From an uncultured Bacteroidales bacterium (GTDB lineage: Bacteria; Bacteroidota; Bacteroidia; Bacteroidales; Muribaculaceae), in NCBI GenBank assembly GCA_905210435.1, contig CAJLWO010000004.1, positions 1 to 64,000 of the forward strand: a stretch of DNA of 64,000 nt, read 5' to 3'. Positions 33,320 through 41,655 of the stretch are shown here, one piece after another. How positions within the stretch are numbered: position 1 is the stretch's first letter; each line of letters starts with the position of its first letter. Position numbers and translations under genes: made by a program. The notes below the pieces were generated by a model. The model was not told the origin of the DNA, did no database searches, and was given only the letters and a program-made list of their open reading frames with translations.

Positions 33320-34630
33320 ATGAGTTCATTTATAATCGAGGGAGGCAAGAGGCTCTCAGGCACCATCGAACCGCAGGGCGCCAAGAACGAGGCGCTTCAG
33401 GTGATAAGCGCATGCCTGCTTACCACTGAGGAGGTGACAATAGAAAATATACCCGACATCATTGACGTGCGCAACCTGATAGGTCTGCTTGAGGCGATGG
33501 GCGTCGGCGTGACACGCAACTCCAAGCATTGCTATACATTACATGCCGCGGCCATCGACACTGACTATGTATACTCGCTCGATTTCATACGGCGCTCGTC
33601 GAAACTGCGCGGCTCAGTACTACTGATAGGGCCGCTGCTCTCACGCCTTGGACGCGCCTACTTCCCCAAGCCTGGCGGCGACCAGATCGGACGCCGCAAG
33701 GTCGACACCCACATACAGGGACTGATGGCGCTCGGAGCCACTGCCGAATATGACCATGACATGGCATCCTTCCGCCTCGAGGCACCGGCCGGAGGACTCA
33801 AAGGTTCATATATGCTGCTCGACGAAGCGTCGGTGACAGGCACGGCCAACATCATCATGGCGGCCGCACTCGCCAACGGCGAGACCACTATCTACAATGC
33901 CGCATGCGAGCCCTATCTGCAGCAGCTGTGCCGCATGCTGACGGCTATGGGCGTCGAAATACGCGGCGTGGGCTCGAATCTCGTGACAGTGAAAGGCTCC
34001 GGCAATCTGCGCGGCACCCGTCACCGCATACTCCCCGACATGATTGAGGTAGGCTCGTTCATCGGGCTCACCGCCATGACTCAATCGTCAATCACGATAC
34101 GCAATGTGTCAATCGACAATCTCGGCATCATCCCGCACAGTTTCCGCCGTCTCGGCATCGACGTGCAGCAGCAGGGCGACGACCTGTTCATACCCGAACA
34201 GGACACATACGAAATCGAGACCGGCCTTGACGGCTCTATCCCCACTATCGCCGATGCTCCGTGGCCCGGTCTTACCCCTGACCTGTTAAGCGTCATTCTT
34301 GTGGCAGCCACTCAGTGCAAAGGCAGCCTGCTGATACATCAGAAGATGTTTGAAAGCCGCCTGTTTTTCGTTGACCGCCTCATTGACATGGGCGCACAGA
34401 TTATACTCTGCGACCCCCACCGTGCCGTGGTAATCGGACTCGACCACCGCTATCCGCTGCGAGCCCACCGCATGTCGTCGCCCGACATACGTGCTGGTAT
34501 CGCGCTCCTTATAGCGGCTATGTCGGCAAAGGGCACCTCGGTCATCGGCAACATAGAGCAGATACAACGCGGCTACGAGGATATCAACCTGCGTCTCAAC
34601 GCTCTCGGAGCCTCCATAGCCATACAGTAA
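33320..34630 (+). CDS. murA: UDP-N-acetylglucosamine 1-carboxyvinyltransferase (Asp-type active site)
   Basis: This 436-residue cytoplasmic enzyme transfers enolpyruvate from PEP to UDP-GlcNAc, the first committed step of peptidoglycan synthesis. The start at 33320 (MSSFIIEGGKRLSG) fits the family; the ORF opens 63 bp further upstream, but with no family-like residues. The substrate-binding Lys-Asn pair is in GAKNEAL. In the active-site loop, PKPGGDQIGRR, the usual Cys (E. coli Cys115) is Asp121 (codon 33680-33682). Cys-to-Asp MurA enzymes are active but are not alkylated by fosfomycin, so intrinsic resistance is expected. Confidence 0.95.
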   Translation: MSSFIIEGGKRLSGTIEPQGAKNEALQVISACLLTTEEVTIENIPDIIDVRNLIGLLEAMGVGVTRNSKHCYTLHAAAIDTDYVYSLDFIRRSSKLRGSVLLIGPLLSRLGRAYFPKPGGDQIGRRKVDTHIQGLMALGATAEYDHDMASFRLEAPAGGLKGSYMLLDEASVTGTANIIMAAALANGETTIYNAACEPYLQQLCRMLTAMGVEIRGVGSNLVTVKGSGNLRGTRHRILPDMIEVGSFIGLTAMTQSSITIRNVSIDNLGIIPHSFRRLGIDVQQQGDDLFIPEQDTYEIETGLDGSIPTIADAPWPGLTPDLLSVILVAATQCKGSLLIHQKMFESRLFFVDRLIDMGAQIILCDPHRAVVIGLDHRYPLRAHRMSSPDIRAGIALLIAAMSAKGTSVIGNIEQIQRGYEDINLRLNALGASIAIQ

Positions 34631-34683
34631 AAAAAAATGGCGATACCGGCCTGACCGGCCGGTTCATGTCACGCCGTGCGGAG

Positions 34684-36693
34684 CTAATGTGAACTCAGCG
34701 GGCGCTCGCCAAGGTCAATCACAGGAATTCCCGCCGCCGTCAGCTCGCTGCAATAACGGAGCCGCCGGCGGCGGTTCATGTCATGCGAGAGCACAATAGT
34801 GTCGGCGCCGGTTGAATGATACAGGACAACCGGATTCCCGTACCATCGCGCTGTCACGAGGCAATAGTCGGCATGTCGCGCGCTGAATGAGGCTGAGTCA
34901 TCAGGTATGGCATGGGCCAAAAGCATGCCGCGCCTTCCGAAGTCAATTACGCCTCCGTGTGACAGGGCGCAGGAGTCGAGCGGCGCGATTTCCATATACG
35001 ATATGCCCCTTGTAGCTATATAATCGCGGTAACGACGGCTCCACATCAGCGAGTCATAGGCATATTCATGAGCAGGAGCGAGCGTCAGCACTCGCAACGT
35101 ATCCCCGTGATGCAGTGCGACGGACGTAGCGGCGTTCGAGCGCAACATATAAGCCTCTCCGTCGGCATACCGCGGTCTTGTGGCCGCATACGTCCCCACG
35201 GTAAACAGCAGTGTGGCGCCAGCAAGCACGGCATAGCTACGATGACGGAGATACAGGAATGCGCAGAAAAATGCAAGCGCGAGATACATCGGGGCAAGCA
35301 GCCATGCAGCGGGATAGATATTCTCTACCACCGCTCCCGGCCACTGCGCTATCTGACCTGCCGCTCCGTCAAACAGCGAGTATACGCCGTCGAGTATCGT
35401 TACAAGCCACGAGGGCTCAATCCCCAAAAGGAGCAGTCCCGTAAGCACTGCACCTCCGGCTATCATTACGGGCATCACTGCCACGGCAGCGATATTGGCG
35501 ACAAGAAAATACACGGGCACACTGTGGAAATGCCATGCCACGAGCGGGAAAGTGCCCAGCGTGGCCGCAATAGTGGCCGCAAGCGGAGCCGGCAGACGGA
35601 ACGAACGGGTGCTGCGCGATACAGGAGCCAGAACCGGGCTGTACAGTATAATGGCCAGCGTGGCCACGAACGAAAGCTGAAATCCAGTCTGCATCAGCGA
35701 CAGCGGGGAGAATACCAGAATAAGTATCGCAGCAAGGCAAAGCGCGTTGAGCGACGAGCGCGGACGGTCAAATATCAGCGCCAGCAGCATGACCGAGGCC
35801 ATGATGACCGCACGGCACACCGACGGCGACAGCCCCGTGAACATCGCATAGAGCCACAGCACGGCGATTGTCAGCCACCATCGGGTGCGTCGGTGCCCGG
35901 CCACGGCAAGCGGGAACAGCAGTATGGCTATGACCGTGGCGATGACAGCGACGTGCGCGCCGCTTAGAGCGAGGATATGAGCCACGCCGGCCACCGCATA
36001 GTCACTGCGGATGTCATCTGTAAGCGCCGCAGTATCACCCGTGAGTATCGCGGCGAGGAATGCCGCCGTCGGCTCGTCAAGTCCCGAAGCGAATATTTTG
36101 TCCACGGCATCAGTGCGCAGCCGTTTCAGCAGATAGAGGGGATTGCCGCTGCGTCCCGTAACCTCCAGTTGTCCCTTAGGCACATAGCACAGCAGCGAAA
36201 TCCGGTTTGCGTAGTAGTAATCAGCCATATCGTCCTCCATCGGCAGGTCGACCGCACGCCGGGGCAGCGTGTATGTGCCTGAGAATCGTATAATGTCGCC
36301 GACCTCTACCATCGTGTCAAATACGGGAAATGTAAGCATTACTCTATATGAAGGCTCGCCGGCACCGGCTACATTGACACAAATGCGCCGGCTCTCGGGC
36401 AGCTGCGCCACATCGGTGACACATCCCGACAATACGGTATCACGCGGAGGCGCCACGTCAAATTGCCGCGGGAGCGACTGCGATGTGACGGCCACGCCGA
36501 GCGACAGCGCAAGCAGTCCTTCAACAGCCAGCGGCCAGCGCAACAGCGCGGCTGTCGCCGCCATTACAAGCGCTGCCCCGGCCATCGGCCACGGACCGAC
36601 AGGCAGGAAGCGACAACACAAGACCCCTGCCACGATACCGGCAAGTATCGGCAGCAGGGGTATGTATGACAACGGGGGACGGGTAAACGGCAT
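34684..36693 (-). CDS. comEC: ComEC/Rec2-family DNA-uptake membrane protein
   Basis: This 669-residue polytopic protein is related to ComEC, the inner-membrane channel that imports single-stranded DNA in natural transformation. It has N-terminal helices, an OB-like segment (about 85-170) and the Competence domain with the typical GVAHILALSGAHVAVIATV. The C-terminal part (about 510-669) is short and lacks the metallo-beta-lactamase HxHxDH motif present in full-length ComEC, as in several Bacteroidetes versions. It follows yeiH by 13 bp. Competence in this organism is not shown. Confidence 0.85.
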   Translation of the reverse strand: MPFTRPPLSYIPLLPILAGIVAGVLCCRFLPVGPWPMAGAALVMAATAALLRWPLAVEGLLALSLGVAVTSQSLPRQFDVAPPRDTVLSGCVTDVAQLPESRRICVNVAGAGEPSYRVMLTFPVFDTMVEVGDIIRFSGTYTLPRRAVDLPMEDDMADYYYANRISLLCYVPKGQLEVTGRSGNPLYLLKRLRTDAVDKIFASGLDEPTAAFLAAILTGDTAALTDDIRSDYAVAGVAHILALSGAHVAVIATVIAILLFPLAVAGHRRTRWWLTIAVLWLYAMFTGLSPSVCRAVIMASVMLLALIFDRPRSSLNALCLAAILILVFSPLSLMQTGFQLSFVATLAIILYSPVLAPVSRSTRSFRLPAPLAATIAATLGTFPLVAWHFHSVPVYFLVANIAAVAVMPVMIAGGAVLTGLLLLGIEPSWLVTILDGVYSLFDGAAGQIAQWPGAVVENIYPAAWLLAPMYLALAFFCAFLYLRHRSYAVLAGATLLFTVGTYAATRPRYADGEAYMLRSNAATSVALHHGDTLRVLTLAPAHEYAYDSLMWSRRYRDYIATRGISYMEIAPLDSCALSHGGVIDFGRRGMLLAHAIPDDSASFSARHADYCLVTARWYGNPVVLYHSTGADTIVLSHDMNRRRRLRYCSELTAAGIPVIDLGERPLSSH

Positions 36694-36706
36694 AGGCGGA
36701 TGCGAG

Positions 36707-37693
36707 TTATATTGTCATCCTGACGACAACGAAACTCGACACCCCGATGATTATCCACAACAGTACTGCGAGAAACAGCGGACGCACGCCTACTCTCTTG
36801 ACGGTGGCAAGTGAAAGGCTGGCACCGATAAAGAACAGTGTCACCACGAGCATCTTCTTGGATACGTATACTATGCTCTCGCTGACCCCCTCCGGCAGTC
36901 CGACATAGGTATTGACAATCATTGCAAGCACGAAAAGCAGTATGAACCAGGGGATTGATATTTTAGCCGAGTTCTTGTCGCGGAACAGGAACATGGTGAC
37001 GAATGCCAATGGTATAATCCACAGCGCACGCGTGCATTTTATCACCGTAGCAATCTCGCAGGCCGCGGCGCTGAAAGCATCGCCGGCTCCCACCACCGAC
37101 GACGTGTCGTGGATGGCTATGGCCGCCCATGTGCCGAACTGCTGGTCGGTCATACCGAAATAGCGTCCCATCGGAGGGAAGATGAAAAGCGCTATGGCGT
37201 TGAGTATGAAGATGACGCCGAGCGACACGGCCATCTCCTCATCGTTGGCTCGAAGCACGGGGCCGACGGCAGCTATGGCGCTTCCGCCGCATATGGCGGT
37301 GCCGGCCGAGATAAGATAGCTCGTCTTGCGGTTAAGATGCATCCAGTAACCGATCAGAACGCCGAATACCATGACGCTGACAACCGATACGATGGTAAAC
37401 ATCATGCCCTGGCCTCCCGATTTCAGTGCCTCGGTCACGCTCATGCCGAAACCGAGACCGACCACTGATGCCTGAAGCAGATATTTCGAGCCTTTCTTGT
37501 TGAATTTCGGGAAAGGCATCGGAAATACAAATGCGAAAATAAGACCTACGAACAGTGCCACGGGAGCGGTCGCCGCAGGCAAGCCGAACTTATCGAACGG
37601 AAATACCAGCAGAAGCACGATGGCTATATATACCCACTTGGCAAACTTTGCGAGCGACATTTGCGGCGCCCGCATTTTCACAGTTTCACTCAT
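36707..37693 (-). CDS. YeiH-family putative sulfate exporter / membrane protein
   Basis: This 328-residue protein has about ten membrane helices and the Cons_hypoth698/YeiH pattern, including LQASVVGLGFGMSVTEALKS, SAGTAICGGSAIAAVGPV and AIHDTSSVVGAGDAFS. The family has been annotated as a sulfate exporter, but the transport substrate is not firmly established. The gene lies between aroE and comEC on one strand with short gaps (40 and 13 bp), so the three probably share an mRNA without an obvious functional link. Confidence 0.82.
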   Translation of the reverse strand: MSETVKMRAPQMSLAKFAKWVYIAIVLLLVFPFDKFGLPAATAPVALFVGLIFAFVFPMPFPKFNKKGSKYLLQASVVGLGFGMSVTEALKSGGQGMMFTIVSVVSVMVFGVLIGYWMHLNRKTSYLISAGTAICGGSAIAAVGPVLRANDEEMAVSLGVIFILNAIALFIFPPMGRYFGMTDQQFGTWAAIAIHDTSSVVGAGDAFSAAACEIATVIKCTRALWIIPLAFVTMFLFRDKNSAKISIPWFILLFVLAMIVNTYVGLPEGVSESIVYVSKKMLVVTLFFIGASLSLATVKRVGVRPLFLAVLLWIIIGVSSFVVVRMTI

Positions 37694-37732
37694 AATTCTC
37701 TCTTAAAAAAAACAGTTGAATTTATTCAGAAA

Positions 37733-38485
37733 TTATTCATTCCATATATTCCATGCCGCAAACGCCTGCAGGAGCAGCATTTCAAGCCCGTTTTTCGTTT
37801 CTGCGCCATGTTGTGCGGCCTTACGCATGAAAAGCGTGACATCGGGATTGTAAAGCAGGTCGTAGCACAGATGCTCCGTCGTAAGGCATTCGTAAGGGAT
37901 GTCGGGGCACTCGTCGACATGCGGATACATGCCGAGCGGCGTGGTGTTGACAATGACAAGATTGTCGGCCATCACCTCAGGCGTGAGGTCGGCGTATGTG
38001 ATGACGCCCTTGCGCGCAGTGCGCGATACGAGCGTAGGCTCGACCCCGAGATTCTCAAGTCCTCTTACCACGGCTTTCGAGGCACCGCCTGTGCCGAGCA
38101 CAAGCGCTTTCTTACGCCTGTCATTGAGCAGCGGCACTATCGAGTCGGTGAAACCGATTATGTCGGAATTATATCCCTTGAACTTCAGGTCGCCTTTCTC
38201 ACGGATAAATTTTATGACGTTGACCGCCCCGATTTTGGCAGCATCCTCGTCCATCTCGTCGAGGTAGGGCAGTACCTGCTCCTTATAGGGGATGGTGACA
38301 TTGAGTCCCGACAGTGTGGGATATTCGCTTATCACTTCCATAAGGTCGCCGATGTCGGGAAGTTCAAAATTCAGATAACGGGCCTTTATCCCTTCCGCCT
38401 CAAACTTCCGGTTGAAATAGTTTTGTGAAAAGGAATGTGTCAGCGGGTATCCGATAAGCCCGTAGATTTTTTCGTCGCTAAGCAT
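37733..38485 (-). CDS. aroE: Shikimate dehydrogenase
   Basis: This 250-residue enzyme reduces 3-dehydroshikimate to shikimate with NADPH in aromatic amino-acid synthesis. Substrate binding: GYPLTHSFSQNYFN near the start. The catalytic Lys is in NVTIPYKEQVLPYL. The Asp of the active site is in GYNSDIIGF. The NADP motif is VLGTGGASKAVVRGL. It is shorter than E. coli AroE (272) but normal for Bacteroidetes. A -7 box at 38522-38515 (TATATTTG on the minus strand) gives it its own promoter. Confidence 0.93.
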   Translation of the reverse strand: MLSDEKIYGLIGYPLTHSFSQNYFNRKFEAEGIKARYLNFELPDIGDLMEVISEYPTLSGLNVTIPYKEQVLPYLDEMDEDAAKIGAVNVIKFIREKGDLKFKGYNSDIIGFTDSIVPLLNDRRKKALVLGTGGASKAVVRGLENLGVEPTLVSRTARKGVITYADLTPEVMADNLVIVNTTPLGMYPHVDECPDIPYECLTTEHLCYDLLYNPDVTLFMRKAAQHGAETKNGLEMLLLQAFAAWNIWNE

Positions 38486-38514
38486 AATGTACGCACTTCA
38501 ATATTTAAAATATG

Positions 38515-38522
38515 CAAATATA
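38515..38522 (-). promoter_or_regulatory. -7 box of aroE-yeiH-comEC
   Basis: The minus strand reads TATATTTG, giving a start near 38509 and a leader of about 24 nt. Confidence 0.45.
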
Positions 38523-38576
38523 ATGAAATTTTAGTTTAAAGCACTCTCGGCAGTACAAAATTTGAGCAATACGTTA

Positions 38577-39218
38577 TCAAAAAGTAATGGAGGGGACATC
38601 AAGCCACTCGGCGGCAGGGAAATGTTCGGCCACATAGTTCCTGATATAGCTTCGCGTTTCGGGAGCTATGACCGGGTCGGTGTCGAAGTGGGTGTTGTAG
38701 AGCAGATAACGCAGATTGAGGCCGCGGCGTTCTATCGCTTCGAGGGCAAGCAGAGTGTGGGATATGGAGCCGAGTTTTGCATTGGTCACCAACGCCACGT
38801 CAAGGCGGCGGTCGGTGATGTAATCAATTGTGAGATACCTTTCGGTCAACGGCACCATCATACCGCCGGCTCCCTCCACAAGCAGTGTGTCGTAACGCTC
38901 CTCAAGCGTTTTCCTTGCATCGTCGATGGCCCTGATGTCAACCTCGCGGCCGTCGACCCGTGCGGCGAGATGGGGCGACGAGGGATAAGTGAATATCATC
39001 GGTGCCGTAAGCGCGTATTCCTCGGCGGCCATATCACGGTGCATGATGCGGCGGTGCAGTTCAATATCCTCGGAGCGGCCTTCGTTGCCGGTCTGTACGA
39101 ATTTCTGAGTCATCACGCTGCGGCCTGTGGCGGCGATGCGGTTGGCAAGCCATCCCGTGGCGTATGATTTGCCGGCATCGGTGTCGATGCCGGTGACAAA
39201 TATGGTTTCCTTATCCAT
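38577..39218 (-). CDS. bioD: Dethiobiotin synthetase
   Basis: This 213-residue ATP-dependent carboxylase closes the ureido ring of dethiobiotin from DAPA and CO2. The P-loop is VTGIDTDAGKSYATGWLA (near residue 7-24), and the second signature is LLVEGAGGMMVPL. The length is normal. Its start overlaps the end of bioGC by 8 bp, so the two are coupled. bioA, bioB and bioF are not in the window. Confidence 0.94.
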   Translation of the reverse strand: MDKETIFVTGIDTDAGKSYATGWLANRIAATGRSVMTQKFVQTGNEGRSEDIELHRRIMHRDMAAEEYALTAPMIFTYPSSPHLAARVDGREVDIRAIDDARKTLEERYDTLLVEGAGGMMVPLTERYLTIDYITDRRLDVALVTNAKLGSISHTLLALEAIERRGLNLRYLLYNTHFDTDPVIAPETRSYIRNYVAEHFPAAEWLDVPSITF

Positions 39219-40656
39219 GTTTTCTGATTATTATAAAACGTGTATTGAATGTCAGTACAGCTTTTCCGCCGATTTCAAGCATACGCATCAGGCGCCTTGT
39301 ATCGGCTACCGACATAGCCTTGCGTGCTATGGAGTTGACGCCCGTGGCACGCATGTGGGCAAGCGCCTCGGCTCCCGAGCCGAACGAAAGGGCGAACTCC
39401 CGGCTGAATGTGTCGCATGAAGCGCCGTCAAGCGATTGCAGCACATCGTCGAGCAGCGGATAATGCAACGACGACGCGCCCGGCAGCATCGCGAGCTGCG
39501 GAATGGTGCCGTCGATATAGCAGGATATGAATGCGCATCCGCCGGGCGACAGCACGCGCACCACATCGCGTATGAAACGTCGGGGTGAATTGAACCACTG
39601 TATCGTCGATGAGGAGAACAGCAGGTCGACTGAAGATGCGGGCAACCGTCTCAACTCGATTTCAGCGTCGCAGGCTTTTATCCCGACTGTATTGCCCTGC
39701 GTGGCCGTGATGGCGGCAGGAGCAAGGTCCCATAGCGATATGTGTGCGCCCGACAGCATCGGCTGGTAGAGCTTTGTAAGGACGCCTGTGCCGCTCCCTA
39801 TCTCGAGTACGGAATGCCCGGTGCCGGCCAAAGCGGGGCGCGCCGATTCGAGAAGTGTCTCGGCCACCTTGCGCTGCACTTCGGCCTCACGCTCATAGGA
39901 TGACGCGGCCGAGGCGAAACGTCCGCCGACGAGTTCCTTATCGACAAACGCCGCCGTAATGAACCGTGCGAAATCAACGGCATGATGTGCGCCGGCAAGT
40001 ATCCGCACACGTGCTCCGGCACTTTCCCAGGCCCGTTTCATGTTGTCGAAGGGGAATATCAGGTCGTTGTCCGACAGGTATATCTCATCCCAGTTCGACG
40101 TGTCGATGTTTCCGTCGGCCGGAATACGCTCGCGGACGGCCAGAAGCTCGTCGCGCAACTCGTCGAGATGACGCTGCGGCATAACAGGCATAAGCTGTTC
40201 CATAGCGCCCTGACCGCCGCAAATGCGACGGTAGAACTTCGCCAAAGCCCTCTCGTCGGGCAACAGGGCGGTAAGGTCATAGATGCGCGGCGGAATGCCG
40301 AGACTGCCGTTTATGGGGCGCAACGTACCGTTGACGGCGACAGTGCGGGTTATCGGTAGCCGGGAATGCGAGGAAATGAACCTGTCGGCATGCCACACCC
40401 CGAGCGACCATGCAAGCACGCATATCTCGTCGTAGCCTTCGAGCACCGACTCGTCGAAATCATCGTCACGGTAATCGTACACCAGCAGTATATCATATCC
40501 GGGCTTGGACAACGCGGGAAAAACCGATGCGTCCATACCCCATCCGGCAAAAAAAAGTATCAGCCGCCGGTAAAGGCTCCCGCTGCCGTGTGCTCCCGCA
40601 CAATCTGTATGCTGTATAAATTTCTGCTGCATAAAAACTTCAATCACGCTCCGCAC
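39211..40656 (-). CDS. BioG-BioC fusion: pimeloyl-ACP methyl esterase plus malonyl-ACP O-methyltransferase
   Basis: This 481-residue bifunctional protein opens and closes the pimelate branch of biotin synthesis. The N-terminal half (about 28-235) is a BioG/DUF452 alpha/beta hydrolase with nucleophile Ser84 in LAWSLGVWHA and a late His in GAHHAVDF; it would cleave the methyl ester. The C-terminal half (about 240-481) is a BioC methyltransferase with the SAM motif VLEIGSGTGVLTKLY and SSSTIQWFNSP. An internal ATG at 40632 is a possible start. Fusing the enzyme that adds the methyl to the one that removes it is known in some Bacteroidetes. Confidence 0.9.
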   Translation of the reverse strand: MRSVIEVFMQQKFIQHTDCAGAHGSGSLYRRLILFFAGWGMDASVFPALSKPGYDILLVYDYRDDDFDESVLEGYDEICVLAWSLGVWHADRFISSHSRLPITRTVAVNGTLRPINGSLGIPPRIYDLTALLPDERALAKFYRRICGGQGAMEQLMPVMPQRHLDELRDELLAVRERIPADGNIDTSNWDEIYLSDNDLIFPFDNMKRAWESAGARVRILAGAHHAVDFARFITAAFVDKELVGGRFASAASSYEREAEVQRKVAETLLESARPALAGTGHSVLEIGSGTGVLTKLYQPMLSGAHISLWDLAPAAITATQGNTVGIKACDAEIELRRLPASSVDLLFSSSTIQWFNSPRRFIRDVVRVLSPGGCAFISCYIDGTIPQLAMLPGASSLHYPLLDDVLQSLDGASCDTFSREFALSFGSGAEALAHMRATGVNSIARKAMSVADTRRLMRMLEIGGKAVLTFNTRFIIIRKHG

Positions 40657-40690
40657 CGATTATAACCGTACAAAGCGCAATAACCGACTG

Positions 40691-40698
40691 CAAATTTA
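40691..40698 (-). promoter_or_regulatory. -7 box of bioGC-bioD
   Basis: The minus strand reads TAAATTTG, with TTG about 22 bp upstream (40723-40721). The start would be near 40685. I see no BirA-type operator. Confidence 0.45.
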
Positions 40699-40844
40699 CG
40701 GATTTATTCGCGTAATCATGCAATCCGCGCCGATAAATATCCGTACCGGATATCAAACATCTGCTTGCACGACGGATTTCAACAGAGGGTATTCGTCGCG
40801 CATCTATATATTATGATGAGTCATGCTCGGGGTATATTCAGGTG

Positions 40845-41280
40845 TCAGAGCTCGTCGAGAATAAGGTCGTTGGCGCGGTTTATGGCGTCGGTAGACAGGC
40901 TGGCGAGGTATATCCGGGTAGTCAGTTCGGAGTCGTGGCCGAGCGCGTCGGAGATAGTGGATGTGGGTATGCCTTTGGTCTTGGCTATCGAAGCCCATGA
41001 ATGGCGGCTTACGTAGGTGGTGAGGGTGAATGGTATATGCGCCATGTGAGCTATGTGTTTCAGCGCTTTGTTGGTGCGCCTTAGAGCCGATTCATATTGA
41101 GTGCGGAGCGGCGGGCAGCCGGTCGTCAGGGGCGATTGTAGTATCGGGAGCAGGTAGCCGCCCGACTGTTTGCCGCGATGCCATTTGTCGAGCAGGCTGT
41201 ATATGTAGCTTGCATGTGCCGGCGATGATGTTTCCGCGGGTTGATGTTGCCATAGCTGATTGTGATTTTTTAGTGTTGGA
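40845..41280 (-). pseudogene. C-terminal fragment of a tyrosine recombinase/integrase
   Basis: Only the C-terminal half of the catalytic domain remains: YVSRHSWASIAKTKGIP (box II, with Tyr where His is usual), ISDALGHDS and the nucleophile in TTRIYLAS, then a normal C-terminus. The N-terminal SAM-like domain and the box I Arg are missing, and the sequence upstream of about 41260 does not continue the homology. It is probably the relic of a mobile element. No attachment site or other element genes remain nearby. Confidence 0.7.
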
Positions 41281-41292
41281 GTAAAATATTTA

Positions 41293-41323
41293 TTGCATTG
41301 CCTGTTTTTATTCACTATCTTTG
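41293..41323 (+). promoter_or_regulatory. Promoter of the dxs-trk operon
   Basis: TTG (41293-41295), a 20-bp gap and TATCTTTG (41316-41323) form a well-spaced promoter. The leader to the ATG at 41440 would be about 110 nt. Confidence 0.6.
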
Positions 41324-41439
41324 TATTTTGTTAAAGCATGGAATCTGTATTTGTTTGATATGGCATACTTGCCGAAGATTGTGAAGATATCAATATCTAC
41401 TGTATAACGGATTGCTTTATTGGTGATTAATAAATATCG

Positions 41440-41655
41440 ATGAGAATGAAAGGTGCCACAGTGTTCCGTCTGCTATGTATTGCAGCGCTTTGGATTATAA
41501 TATGTATATGGTATGTAGACCGTCTGGTAAAGACCAACACGGAAATCAACCTGCGCACACTCTTTCCTATCGTAGCGTCAGGCATCATCATCATCGTTCC
41601 TCTTTATAAGAAATATTTCAAAAACGCTGATAATGGTCAAAAAAATGGCAAATGA
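41440..41655 (+). CDS. Small two-helix membrane protein
   Basis: This 71-residue protein has two predicted membrane helices (about 8-28 and 41-58) joined by a short charged loop and a basic tail. It overlaps the start of dxs by 23 bp, so it is probably translated and coupled to dxs. I do not recognise the family. The conserved operon position supports it being real. Confidence 0.6.
   Translation: MRMKGATVFRLLCIAALWIIICIWYVDRLVKTNTEINLRTLFPIVASGIIIIVPLYKKYFKNADNGQKNGK

Noticed and set aside
34684..36693. Short C-terminus of ComEC as evidence of truncation
   Set aside because: The ORF ends normally after a coherent domain, and shorter ComEC proteins without the metallo-beta-lactamase part are common in Bacteroidetes.
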